A stretch of DNA of 64,000 bases from Balanoglossus misakiensis. Lineage: Eukaryota > Hemichordata. The notes beneath the pieces were generated by a model. That model was not told where the DNA came from and ran no database searches. It saw nothing but the letters and a program-made list of their open reading frames with translations. This document shows, piece by piece, positions 46,984-59,242 of this stretch. The translations under genes and the position numbers were made by a program. The first letter of the stretch is position 1; each line of letters opens with the position of its first letter. The DNA lies in the NCBI GenBank assembly GCA_040954595.2, contig CM082592.2:8122001-8186000 (forward strand), read 5' to 3'.

Positions 46984-49793
46984 GTAAGTAATATTTTTCC
47001 CTATAGCATCGGCCGATCTCGATATTGTGTTTCTACCACATGAGTTGTGCCTATTCATTAGACGTGTACTTTGTTACGTATACGTTATCACATTTTCACA
47101 TATATCGGTTCCCCACCCTTTTCAAAGATTTATGTTCCGCTTGTATTTCTGGAACCCTTCTCACACACAAAAACCCGTTTTATGTCACGTTCATATTCTC
47201 TCCAATTTCATCCAACTCACACATTATAGTATGCCTGTCACTTCTGAGGCGATATGTCCACAATGCTGTCCAAAGTACTTTTAATATTTGCGGTGGAATT
47301 GCTTTTTTATGGAATTGTACTTCCAGAGCTTTGTATATTTGAAATCGGGATTTTGTTTAGTAAAACCCTTGATATTGTCTTTGCTCGACTGTATATCCCT
47401 GGCCCGCAGTCATCTTCATTCGCTCACCATTATAAATATTCCAATTCTATATGGTTATAAATCATCAGAATTATCAATAAAAATATCTAATAGCATAGTT
47501 GGCTGTCGAACTTTGAGCTCTACGATTTTTATAAATACAGAAGAAGCAACCGAAATGATTCTGGATTGAAATTTACCGTTCTCCGCCCATCTCGGTAAAA
47601 TGAAAATGCTTCCATCCAGCAAAGAACGTCATGTCACAGGTTAAACGTCCGTCGGGTAATAATTTTATGTGGAGAGATAATTCAACTTTCTCGGTAAAAA
47701 CAAACGGAAACGACCATGTTTGTGTGCAATCATTACTTTATTACAGTTGTGTGTTACGTTCATGCTAGTAATCCTACGCAATGAAAAACAAGACATATGT
47801 TGCCATAGAAACGACAAAACATGGATTGAAATGGAAAATGAAAACAACAGCACCGCAAATTCTATCAAATACAGGCCCACTTTACAAAAGTTGACTATTA
47901 TTGCCGACATGGAAAAATCCAGTGGTCGTCTTAAATTGATCCCGATGGACTGTTTTCTGGGAAATTCCCTCTGCTTGTCATGGAACACAATGGGTCTGAT
48001 ATCCAGAGCTGGTTTGAGTCTTTCGCAAGTACTTGGCAACCCCTAAGTAAAAATTAAATATCTTATAACCACGGTATAAATGGCGTACTTTTGGCTATCT
48101 AATCAATGACATGAAAACAGCTAATCTTGGTCGGATTTGGAGAAGAAAGTTGGTCGGTTTACTCGGGGTGCTCTGGCGCAGATGGGGATCGAGGGCGAAA
48201 AGTGTTCAATCAAAGCTGAATGGCGGAGAGCCATGATTTATAAAGACGTCGGATTCGAGTTGAGCAAAATTCTCTTTCTGCCAAAACAACGCGGATGGCC
48301 AGGGTAGCTGTGTAAAGTCTGCAAATCTCGTAACTCTAACTCTCTTTTTGAAATAGATAACACCACTTTTTAATAACATTTTTTGTGGGTCTGGAAAGTA
48401 AAATTACATCATTGGCACAATGTGACTTCATTATATGGTTGGGGAAGTATACGTGATTTATGGTGGCGTTGACACCATTTCTAGGACAATAGACATTGAT
48501 TTGGTATTCACCTTTTTGCAATCATTTTATTCTGCTTTATAAACGGTTAATGACTGTATTTTACCTATTCCCGAATAGTGTATGAAAATGACTAATTTCT
48601 GAAGTTGAACCGGTAGGAGTCTTTTATGACCACTTGAAAACTTGTCTCTTTTTCGCTCCATAATTTCTTTTATCTAGACAATCGAAAAACAATTCATGTA
48701 AACGTTCCTATTCTCGAATAATTCATCGGTGTAAAGTTAGCGTTGATGACGACCATGACGATGATGGTAGTCCTATAGCTTTCACTTTGGTAGTGATGAT
48801 GATGATTCTCGGAAGCCTGAATAGTTTAAATGCTATACCATTCACTACTTTTTGTAAATTCCAGAATTTCTCCGATGTTTTCCAGTCGCACATTTGAGTA
48901 GTAACAAAATTTAACTCTTTAAAACATTAGTTACCGGTTAAAATGTGTTTTTTATTGCTGAAAGTCGAAGATAAAACTTCGCCTCTCACTCTTGTCGCCT
49001 AGGACGCCACTTATGTCACGTGATATATAATCTTTGGCTCAGACCATTATAGATCGGGAGGCGGGAGCGGGCAACTCTTTAACTACACGAACTGTAAATG
49101 GCCTTGTACAATGTTCTGTTGAGAGAAAATGAAATGCATGTAGTTATTGTATCACATCGGATACAAATGTGTAATTTGTAGAGCAGTTGACTGTGTGAGA
49201 TGTTATGAATGACTTCAGCCACACCCCTGCACGTGCGTTAGTAATTGTCAGGACCTGTAGTGCAGCAGTAGTCATCAAGAAGGTAAACCCCTATCTAAAC
49301 TCCCTTTGAAAACCCGACTTCTATTGAAAGCTTTTCATGCAGTCACTAAAGAGTAAATGTTACCGCTCATTCATGTGAAGTCGCGTGTATTACTGTGACC
49401 AGACACTACAGAACGTGGATACCACGAGTGGTCCAAAAGAGAGACGAAAGGACCCACGAAGCAACGGGTAGCGGCGGTGCACGTCGACTTGTTTATTTTT
49501 CGCCAGGCCCCGCAAATTTTTGCAACCGCCCGAGCCGATACGCGTGGTGAGGTCACAAGAGGATAACCCCAAACGTGCCGTTTGACAATATACCGAATTG
49601 ATCCAAGCTGCGACCACCGGGACATTTGATCGTACGTAGTTTGCGCTCCTCGTGTGTTATTTCCGTAGAAACAGGCATCGTATTTCATCCTTGTGAGAAA
49701 AATAGAGGACGATCAGGTTTCGGTCGCCCAAAGAATCGACGTCGAAGAGAAGTTGTGAACTATTATTGCTGCATCCGCGGGAGGAATATTTAC
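46984..49793. other. Spacer between promoter candidate and KIF12 leader
   Basis: No recognisable coding exon. It contains an exact X-box match at 47799-47812 and short GAT/GAC-rich simple sequence at about 48745-48803. Open frames of about 100 codons near 47665-48046 overlap on opposite strands and have no known motif. Confidence 0.45.
47799..47812. promoter_or_regulatory. Candidate RFX X-box
   Basis: GTTGCCATAGAAAC matches the X-box pattern GTHNYYATRRNAAC exactly. It lies about 2.3 kb upstream of the KIF12 start codon. Confidence 0.35.
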
Positions 49794-49961
49794 CTACGAC
49801 ATGAGCAACCGATTTGTTTACTAGTGCGGGGATACCATCGAGCCTCTCGAGGAGTCCATCAAACATAATTAACTGGAAAGGGTGGATATATCGGAAATAT
49901 CTTACTATTATAAAGATATCAAGAAGTTTGTTTTGCTGTCAAGCTGAGAAGCTTCTACGAA

Positions 49962-49994
49962 ATGATGGCGGGTAGTGGACGTTACAGTTTTTAA
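49962..49994 (+). other. Upstream ORF in the KIF12 leader
   Basis: ATGATG opens a ten-codon frame that ends in TAA at 49992-49994. A second ATG at 50017 gives a two-codon frame ending at 50025. Both lie before the KIF12 start in what should be its 5' leader and could lower initiation at the main ATG. Confidence 0.4.
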
Positions 49995-50075
49995 CCTTTG
50001 CACGAGTTGTTGTATTATGTCTTGACGAAGATTCGATCGATTTCCTCCAATTTTCTGATTGAACTTCCAAGTTCC

Positions 50076-50212
50076 ATGAAGGACATTATGGATTCCTCCG
50101 ACAACACGGAATCGCCAGTGAGCGATACAGAACCTGCGCCACCCCCAAACCCGGACAAGCAGACGACTTCTCGGGTTTCAACTCTTTCTGGTATCTCAAC
50201 GATATCAACTCG
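50076..50212 (+). CDS. KIF12 exon 1
   Basis: Residues 1-45 plus two bases: a disordered, Ser/Pro/Asp/Thr-rich N-terminal extension. An in-frame stop at 49992 precedes the first in-frame ATG. The donor is GTATGT at 50213. The assignment rests on continuity of frame with exon 2. Confidence 0.75.
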
Positions 50213-53200
50213 GTATGTGAACTTCACGCTGGCGATTTATTTCGCTCGCTTTTAATCACAGCCCCAGTGTCAATTATGTTAAACTTTGCCCTACCTCTCC
50301 CGACTCGTTTGGAAATTTATGAGCCGTGCTAAATCACCACTGAATGTGAAGTGGCACGGTGGTATTTTGACCGAATTTGCCGTCGGCAAGAATCGCACGG
50401 TTGACAACTCAGAAGTTTTACTTTGTGGGTCGGGGACTCGATCGCGAGGAAATTTGAGGACACGGCAGGGTGCTGTGAAGTTACTTAGCACTGCCTTCAA
50501 AATGGCTGACAACAATAGCTTTAATTAATTGGGTCAAAACTCAAAACAAAATAATTCACACCTTTGCGGGAGTTGTGTACGTGCGTGTTGGCATGGCAAC
50601 AAATCAGCTGCGCGCCCAACGAAAGTAACACTGATTAACATATCGCACACATTGCATTGTAACAACATTGATTTGACAACATATAGCTTGAGATAGTGCT
50701 CTGTTTTTTTTAACCATCCACTTTAGAAAGAACAGTTATGAATCCAAGATTCTGCTCTTTATCATTTTCTATTTTTGAGGCGAATAAAAGAAGAAACAAA
50801 CTACTTTTATTTTGACAACTTGTGCATTGGGAAGGCACCACATGTTCATTTCATGCTTTTGTGATGGGTATTGTCTGAAGGTTGTAGTTTGCCTTAGGGA
50901 ATTAACTCAATTGTGTTCACTCAAGCAGATGTTTTTGGAAGCCTACCGATTGAAATTATCAGTTGGTGATACCATTAAAAAGGTTATTTTCCTACTGATT
51001 TTAATAGCTCATTTTAAGTGCTAATAGCACTAATGAAAAAGAGCTTCTTTTCATCCAAGTTGAACTTTATCCAAGAACGTTGCCACTAAAATCAGAATTT
51101 TATTGCTGAGGGGCGGTTTTAGTACCCAAGTTGAATTGTTCGTTTTCTAAAACGAAGATAAAAATCTTGTAATGGTAGATATGGAACGTGTCTGAGTTTA
51201 ATACACTGTACGGCAGTGCGGGATGGGTGTGTTTGAATAAGACAAGCGAGATGTCTTCAACTACAGTTTAAGATATATGATGTAGATTTATCTAAAAATG
51301 TGTTCATCCATGGATCTTTAATGACCTAAATATTCATAATCTTGATATTTTTTTTCATGGGGGAATATTGTGAAGAAATGGCTATGTGAATTGTGAGCAT
51401 TTCCTTCCCTTTTGTTACCATGACAACAACACTTATCTGTCTAAACTGACAATCAGGAGGTAATGTTTAAAGGTGTGATGATAGCCTATGAATTGGAGTG
51501 GATAATCATTATGTCAATACGGTTAGAGATATTAAAAAGAGATTAGACTTGCAAAACACATAAAAGAGCCCCCTTCCATGATAAGGCAGTGATTTCTGTT
51601 GGTGTTGGAAAGAAACAGGCCTGGGAAATGTATTGTATGTGTAGACAGCGGAAAAGGAAAAGGTGGATTTGCCTGTCACCAATTGAATCAAGGTGATGTG
51701 AAAAACTGACAAACAATGACACTTAAAAAATAATTATTGTCACAAAAGTTCACTACGAGACATACTTGATGAATTCATTGCTTTCATTTGGTTTAATTCA
51801 GTGTTTGATGTTTCAGATATACTCGTATACATGCATGTAATATGTTATTAACATCCATTAATACTTTGACATATCAATAACATCGTATTCAATAATTGAT
51901 ATAGCAGAGATTATTTCTAAGCCAACTTTAATGCTGTTGATGTTTAATATTTAAAAGTGCATTAAATGGAATATGATGTCATGTCTTAAGAAAAACTGAG
52001 ACTGAAATGTTTTTCCTTCTCTCCAACAGAAGTTCATTGACATCAGCGCCAGACTCCCAAATAGATGATGCTGAAGATGATAGTAATGTCAATGTAGTTG
52101 TACGGTAAGTACAACATTTACGGTTTTCGAAATACAAGGTTCATTGCCAATTTTCTTCTGTTTTACTCTTTTCAATATGAGCAGCTACTTAGAGCTGTAG
52201 GCTGCCAATACAATATCAAACCTGATCGTTGAAAAATATGTTGGTATTGGAGACTAAAATATGTTTAATATTGATTTAATTAGGTGTAAATCTGCAATTG
52301 CTAAATCAGCCGCGATATTCTCACGTAGTAAAACTGGTGTGCACCTGCACGATGGGACACCAAATATGCAGTGAAACCTGATATTGCCTACGATGTGAAA
52401 TCCACATAAAGTACCGTAGCGCTATAAATCACACCTTAGCCTAAGTGGCACATCTAAAATTATTTTCTCCTTATTGTCATGGTGACCAACACTATATTTC
52501 ACTTTAAGTGTAAGACAGTTTAACCACGCTTGTATATTGAATGCTCTATTTTGGTATTTCAGAGTTTCCACGTTTTTGTCTTATTGTGTGTGTGACATAC
52601 TAGTCTGTGTGATGTATCGAGTTCCTAAGCTGGGCTTAAGTCTCGTTGTCAGTTCTGAAGCCAATATGGTCAATGACTTGCAAAAATTCCTTTAACAAGA
52701 TATTTTTATCTATCATAATGACGTCTGACTCGGTGGAATTTTTTTGGAAGTTCTCTTATTGACACAAACGGTTTCAGAAATCTTGAGTTTCAGAAAAACG
52801 CATATGGTCCTCATGTTTGCAGTTCACGAACAATACATTTCGGGGTGGTAGCATTTTGGCCGTAATTATTTTTCTTTGTGGATGGATGACTTTTGAAACT
52901 GTTTGTAGCGCCTCTTTCGTGAGCTCGGCGGGCGATGTGAGAAAACATACAGATAATCGCCTGACTACCGCTGTTTGTCAATTCTGTCCGCACAGTTGCT
53001 AAAAACAACACGGCACTATGTGGCAATTTGCTGCCATTATGCGGGAGTGTTGACTCTCTAATCTCTCTGTTGGCTCTTCGGCCGTGGCATTCAACCGGCC
53101 ACCAATATTGTCGTTCCAGCAACAAAGAGATAAACAGCTGGGTATGTGAGAGACAGCAACTTACGCTCTTGTTGATATTGGGGAAAAAATCTTTTACTTG

Positions 53201-56200
53201 AGTGAAGATTGAATGGCTGTGGACAATAAGTGCTGACAGATGTATAAATAAAGTGAACTGGATTTGTAATTCTGCATTAAAAAAAAAAATTGTAGACAAG
53301 ACAAAATGGCGCGTAATCCATGCCAAAACACCTTGCTATCTTCAGCTCGTCATATGCTAACTTTCAAACCTGACAACGTAACTTCAAATCTTATTAACCT
53401 AATGTATCTTCGAATACCTGCAAACCCTACTTTGAAAAGTATTGACCTAACCTAAAGAATCTGCAAGCTTTATAGGAGAAGGACGCTTCCCACGTTCCAC
53501 ACCCACTCTAAATACTAGACAGGGATTTACCCCCTCTCACGCCTCTAGGCAGCCAGTTCCAACTTAGAGATCTCAAACAGAAAACAACAATTATGTAATA
53601 TTGGTGTTTTTTTCAACGTGTGTTATTAAAATTGTAGTATTGATGTTACTTGCCGTGTATCTCAAACAACATGTTACTGTGATGTTTCTCTTTGGATAGG
53701 TAGTCCGGTAACCTGACTGACGCACGCACACTGTCGTGAGAGAATTAGTGGTCGAGCAAATGGAAATTCTTCTTCAGTCAGGTGGATTGTTGATGCGAAA
53801 ATACATTTCGTTGGAACTAGTACCATGCAACTCATATGACATATTTTGGGACTTGTTTACGCCAAGATATGAATATCTTCACATCCTAGCTACACAGCCA
53901 CTTCAATAAGTGCAGTTTCATTCAGCCTATCTATCTTCTCGGGGTTTCCTAGTTACGGCGGCCCACCCTGGAGTGTGCAATTTTGGGTGAATGGTTATGT
54001 CTTACATTTCAGCCCACTGCTTAGTCCATCCTTTGTGTTAACGGATTCACTTTGTGCCCATAGTCAGCCTGTGAGAGTCCAGTTATGATTTGGTACTTTT
54101 TCATGAGTTGTCCAGTCTGGAGTAATTGTTGGCCAGTTGACGTTTTAATATGCGACTGGGCAGCCAGGTGCCATTGGGTGGCCATTCATCAAACTCCCTT
54201 TCTCTCTCAATAATTCAGTGGCCGTCATTAAGGGAACAATTGATTGAAGATGGCTTAATCAGCCTAACGAACGTTTCAAACCCAGAGTGGAACGGAAATT
54301 GCTGAGCGATTTGTACGATGACTCACGTGTGTAATGTAGAGTAGTTCAATGATGAAGGCCGATCGATACTTGCATTGACGGGCAGACCATATACAGATTG
54401 CCATAATCTTGAAAATTGTATCACCATGGTTACAAGATGATATACCAGTTGTAGCTTTACATGTTTCAAATGTCATTTGTTTGACCACAAACTGAAAATT
54501 TGAATAAGCATTAGCATACAAAATCTGAGTCTAACTGTAAGCGACGTTTGCATCATGACATTCCATACAAAATGCTATTTCTAAAAATAAACCACGGAAA
54601 TCACCGACTATCTGACTGCCCGTGATATTTCCTGTGCATTGAAACCATTTTCCTGATGCATTTCCTGCGTAAATGACCTGTGTTTTGGGCATGCCTATAT
54701 ACCGTAGAGATGCCAGAGAAAACACATTGACATGCTGCTGTGACTTTCAGTAAAAGAACACTCTGTACGGCTTCGTTTGAAGTTCTGCATTTGAATTATT
54801 TCTGAGATTGGTTTGTGAAAGGTATGGGGAAAACGGAAGGACTACTGCTGTGTTGGGAGTTAGATTTGTGTGGTTGAAAGTGGTACGTGTATGTGTGTGT
54901 GTTTGATTCAAACCCAGACCTACATGTACGTGCACCTGTTTGCAGATTCATACATCAACAGCAAGTTCTGTAGATATATGATTTTCTCTTTCTTGACTTC
55001 AAATGGGCAGACAAAATAAAATCAGTAATTCTGTACAGAATCACAGCAGATAGAACAATTAAATGGATATATGTAATAATATTACAAATACTTGCAGACT
55101 CTCCATCATCCAACCAATGCTTAAAACTTCGTTTAGAACCACCTGTTGGAGTCAAAAGTACCCTAAGCTATTGTTCTTTCTTCCCCTGCTAATTCCCTAA
55201 GTTATTGTTCTTTCTTCCCCTAACTCCCTAGGCTGTTGTTCTTTTCTACGCTTACTCTCTAAGCCATTGTTCTTTTCGACGATAAACTCCCCAAATAGCT
55301 TTTTTCTTGGCAATAGTCCATATCACTAACTAACTCCTTTTTAAAGTGCGCGCGAGAGACTTTCAATTTGCAAGGGGAGTCTTCATTATCATTGTGTTAT
55401 CTCTTGAGTTAGTGTATACATGTCAGTGTCACTGAGGAAATCGTCTTTAGTTGCTTGTCCACTTAGCGTGACACTGCGAGGATCACATTCCTGCTTGTCG
55501 CCTGGAGACCGTGTGTTTTCTATTGAGTCCCAGCTCGGTTGGAACATCATTGAGTCGCCCCGGACTAGCTCTCAAAGTCAAGTAGGGGTTTAAACGCCTG
55601 ACCAGAGTGTTCAGTTCAAGTGTTTGCAGACTGATGCTCACTAAAAATTGATGATCTCCTGGCAGAGACTTTAAATATAGAAAGATAAAACTCATACAGA
55701 TAAAAATATCAGTGAGATAAAGGAACAGGCTTCTCGAAGTAGATAAACCAAGAAAATTGGAATGTCAGTATCTACACACAGAATATAAAATCACCTCCCA
55801 ATATTTCCTTAAAAAATAAACTTTTTAAACTTGAATAGTTCAGTCCAAATCCATTGTTTTCTACATGACAGAGGGAAATGTATGAATGAATTAAACTTGA
55901 AGTGGCCAACTGGAATTACAAATTTGATTTAACTTTCTAATAACCTTGGCACAGTACATGTACATGTTCGTAGCATGTATGGTACTAGACTTTAGCTGAT
56001 TTATAGAACATCCTGAAGCCTGTATATTTTGCAAGAACTTCAATAAAAAGAACTCTCTCGAGAGAAACCACTGGTATCGAGCCCCAGAAGCCATCATTAA
56101 GTTGTCCATTGTGCTGTAGAGCTTGCGCCATGTTTTCAATTCATAAAGGCTTAAATTCTCATGTATTCTCGGGAAAAAAACATGACTGGATGGAGTTTTT

Positions 56201-59200
56201 TCTTGAGGAGAGCGAGTAATCAAAATTGATCATTATCATCTTGCCTCCATTTGAACCGAAGTACCGATATACATTCAGCTTTTGGCAGGTCATAACTAAT
56301 TTAAAAGGCAATTTCTCAATTGGAGAATTTGTCTCCACTCCAGGATTATTTTTGAAATTTTCTCCAAACAGCTTATCATTTGTTTTCAATGTGGTTGTAA
56401 AAACTTTGTCACAAGTCATGCTCAGACAAGTTTGGTCTGGCTGTGGGGCCTTTTTTGGTATGTAGATTTACTTAAAGCCTTATAATTGCCTCTGGCTTTG
56501 GACAATGGTATTTCAATTGAAAACCCCCCTTTAAGACGTCTGTTGAATTATACAACATTCATTCCAGAATCAAGCATTTTGTCTCTTCAAGGATATTGGC
56601 CCTTGGGATCGAACTCTTGATGGCCAATCTACGGAGTGATATTGTGCAACATTTTAAAGTACACGTTATAGAGCCCGGCTGATGTCAAAGCAGGTGTATC
56701 ATGAATTTGGGAGAATATAAAGGCCCAGTACTGTAGCTTATAGTTGTGTGTTTGTAGTTTTGTCTTTTTACCCCTACTATATTACTGGGTTAAATGTACT
56801 GGCCAAAGACTTGACAAGTGTCAACTATTCCCAGACGTACATCCCATCTGACTCCTGAATCAAATTCGTTGGCAATTATTAGAGCATGGAAGTGACCACT
56901 AGGTGATAAATGCAGCGTTCCACACCAGTAGCTGCTCTCATTATATTACGTAAAACCAAGTCGTGGGAAAAGTACTAACTCTATACACACCAGTTTGTTT
57001 GCTTTTTTCAACGTAAATTGTTCTCTCTCTTTTGCCATCATGCCAAACTCTACTGTTTGTGGAAAAATAGCTGTATGGTTCTAATAAACCAACCTACCCT
57101 AAACTGACCCTAAACTTTTTAAAGCCAAATATAAAATGTAAACATCATAATTTGCACAAGAATTAGCATGAAAGTAACACAAAATTGCATACTGATATCC
57201 TGTCTTTTTGTACACGCAGGGTTCGGCCTCTGAACAGCCAAGAAACAGGACGAAGCGATGCAGAGTCCATCGAATTTCCAGCCGACAACTCTGTCTTGGT
57301 AAGTCAAAGAATAAACGCGTCGCGATCATAATTTATCATGCGAACAAAACATGTGTATGCAAAAATAAGAAAAATTAAAAATACATGAAAAATGTCGTGT
57401 TCTTCAAGAAACTGGGCAGACATCCGATATTCTTATCGATTCAAGAGACTGCAGGATAGGCAAACAGGTAATTATCTGATTGGGCCGAGTTATTAGGTTG
57501 AAATTCAGGATATGGGATTTCACTAAGTGTTGAATAATTAAAAAAGCGGGAATTTGCACTCAATAGACTTCCTTTTGCCCGTAGGATGTGCGTCTGATTA
57601 AATGGCTCGGAAATTGCTGCAAAAGATACAGGACTTCAATTGGCATCTGTGCATCAGGTAGCCATGTGGTGGGCACCTGTGTTTTTCGAAATTTTCAATC
57701 ATGGAAATTACAATGGGAGATAGCGCAGTGGCTTGTTGTAGATGAGAGATGAGATGTGTTGTTAGAAAGGTTGACTTTGTGTCTGTGTTCGAGGGGGAAG
57801 AGAATGGAGAGGGAATTAAATCCTCTGTTTATATTCAAGTGTTGGGAAAAACAGTATACCTGATACATTAACAGAATTAAATTCGCCAAGTCCAGATGCA
57901 CGGTGCATGACGTATATTGGCAAGCGTAAATTAGACGAGATTGTGTCCCTATAAGTCAGAGTAACGGCCGATGCAGGTTTGTTGGAATTATTTATTGAAA
58001 TGTCTTAGATCCTCTGACCATTGGTTGAAATAAAAAGACTTTCGGTCATGGGGGTCAAGAATTACCTTTACCACAATTCAAATTGTGGTTATTCTTTTAA
58101 GTTGTGAAAACGCTCCATTGAGTCAGTGTCAATAAGATTGTACAGTGAACGTTTGTTGAAAATGGCTTTATCCTGGCTGCCAAACAGAAGTTTGAAAGAG
58201 TCAAATGTGATAAAAACACTCATGGGACCCCATGTTATTAAACTCAATGAATGTTTATAATCTCCCTCGACAGGTGGATCACCAGGGAAGAAGCAAGTCT
58301 TTCACCTTCAATGCTGTGTTCCAACCCTCTGCGACTCAGCAAGATGTCTTTGAAAACTGCGGCATAAAGAGACTTATAGAAATGGCCCTGGGAGGTTATG
58401 CTGGCACCATCTTTGCGTACGGACAAACTGGCTCAGGGAAAACTCACACTATTACTGGTCCTCTGTCAAGGGTAAGGCCCGTTCTTGTCATCAGTTGCTG
58501 AATTGGTCGTTTGTTTTCTTCATACAAGTAGATTTGTTTTGTAAAGTCAGAGGTACCTCTATAATTATTGATGGTCTACCAATATCTCTAGAGGATTGTA
58601 ATTATCATGGAAATGGGCCCATTAAATTGTGAGTGTTCTGTGCAAGTATTGATAAAATGGTTAACGGATGAAAATAATCTGAACACACTACATATTGACT
58701 GGGCATGAGGGTAACAGCATACATCTGTCGACCTGAGATGATGATGATAATGATGATGACGATGATGATGATGATGATGATGATCGTCTTTTCTGTTGAC
58801 ATTGCAGGATGAGCCTCCAAATCCAGAGGTGTTTGGTCTGATACAGAGATCGTTTCAGTATCTCTTTGAGAAAATTAAACAGAACACTGATGAAAATGGC
58901 ATCTCATACACACTGTCGGCATCCTACCTTGAAATTTACAATGAGCAGGTAAGGCTGAGGTGCTTTTCAAAATTTTCTTCGAGAATTCATGTGTCTAATT
59001 GTTTTGAATTTTTGTGTGAAGGTCCCTTGGGGTGATCTAAGTCAAATTTGTTGAAATTATGACAGAATGTGCATTACTCCTGAGTGTCTGCGTTGATGCG
59101 TTGCAGGTCAAAGATCTACTTAACCCCTCCGAGAGGAGTAACCTTGGAGTCAGGTGGTCCAAAACCAAAGGATTCTACGTGGAAAATTTATTTGTGGTGG

Positions 59201-59242
59201 AGTGTGAATCCACCGATGATCTCATGGCCGTCTTGGAGGAAG
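50076..59242 (+). CDS. Kinesin-like protein KIF12, 5' part (continues beyond the window)
   Basis: Coding exons 50076-50212, 52030-52104, 57220-57298, 58274-58471, 58808-58948 and 59107-59242 join in frame (766 nt, residues 1-255 and one base). The motor domain starts with VVVRVRPLN at 68-76 after an acidic, serine-rich extension. It continues with FNAVFQP (109-115), the ATP-binding P-loop GQTGSGKT (147-154) and [14 protein letters not shown] (202-215). [16 protein letters not shown] near the end is a KIF12-type signature. Switch I, switch II, neck and stalk are not in the window: intron 6 runs from 59243 past the right edge. The product is a plus-end-type N-terminal microtubule motor. Human KIF12 is linked to epithelial polarity and cholestatic liver disease. 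Initiation may be at 50088 instead, where ATG has A at -3 and G at +4; 50076 has a weaker context. Confidence 0.93.
50213..52029 (+). other. KIF12 intron 1 (1,817 bp)
   Basis: Bounded by GTATGT and CTCTCCAACAG. It holds an exact X-box match at 51414-51427. No nested gene was recognised. Confidence 0.75.
51414..51427. promoter_or_regulatory. Candidate RFX X-box in KIF12 intron 1
   Basis: GTTACCATGACAAC matches GTHNYYATRRNAAC exactly. It lies about 1.3 kb downstream of the KIF12 start codon. A one-mismatch site (GTCACCATGACAAT on the minus strand) lies near 52477-52490 in intron 2. Confidence 0.4.
52030..52104 (+). CDS. KIF12 exon 2
   Basis: Residues 46-70 and two bases. An acidic linker leads into the first motor strand, ending NVNVVVR across the junction. 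Both flanking introns are phase 2. The donor is GTAAGT at 52105. Confidence 0.88.
52105..57219 (+). other. KIF12 intron 2 (5,115 bp)
   Basis: Bounded by GTAAGT and TACACGCAG. It contains a minisatellite at 55161-55300 and a 171-codon minus-strand open frame at 52811-53326 with no recognisable domain. Nothing else was identified. Confidence 0.8.
55161..55300. repeat. Minisatellite of 31-34 bp units
   Basis: Four diverged tandem units start at 55161, 55195, 55226 and 55257, each of the form CCCTAAGCTATTGTTCTTTC plus a C/T-rich tail, followed by a partial fifth unit. It lies in KIF12 intron 2. Confidence 0.8.
57220..57298 (+). CDS. KIF12 exon 3
   Basis: Completes codon 71 and runs to residue 97: [14 protein letters not shown] then a variable loop to DNSVL. 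RVRPLN is the invariant start of the kinesin motor fold. The donor is GTAAGT at 57299. Confidence 0.94.
58274..58471 (+). CDS. KIF12 exon 4 with the P-loop
   Basis: Sixty-six codons in phase 0 (residues 98-163). It carries [26 protein letters not shown] and the nucleotide-binding [15 protein letters not shown]. The donor is GTAAGG at 58472. Confidence 0.96.
58736..58784. repeat. (GAT)n microsatellite
   Basis: A nearly perfect GAT/ATG run with a few interruptions, ending about 23 bases before KIF12 exon 5 and just upstream of its acceptor. Confidence 0.85.
58808..58948 (+). CDS. KIF12 exon 5
   Basis: Forty-seven codons in phase 0 (residues 164-210). Contains [17 protein letters not shown] and ends with SYLEIYNEQ, a hallmark of all kinesin motors. 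The acceptor is ATTGCAG and the donor GTAAGG. Confidence 0.95.
59107..59242 (+). CDS. KIF12 exon 6 (last in the window)
   Basis: Residues 211-255 plus one base: VKDLLNPSE, then [18 protein letters not shown], then the start of the helix before switch I. The donor is GTGAGG at 59243, and the next exon must begin in phase 1. Confidence 0.94.

Noticed and set aside
47900-48053. Protein-like plus-strand frame near 47950-48053
   Set aside because: The best-looking reading is only about 34 codons between stops, has no acceptor in its open part and competes with another plus-strand frame and a minus-strand frame over the same DNA.
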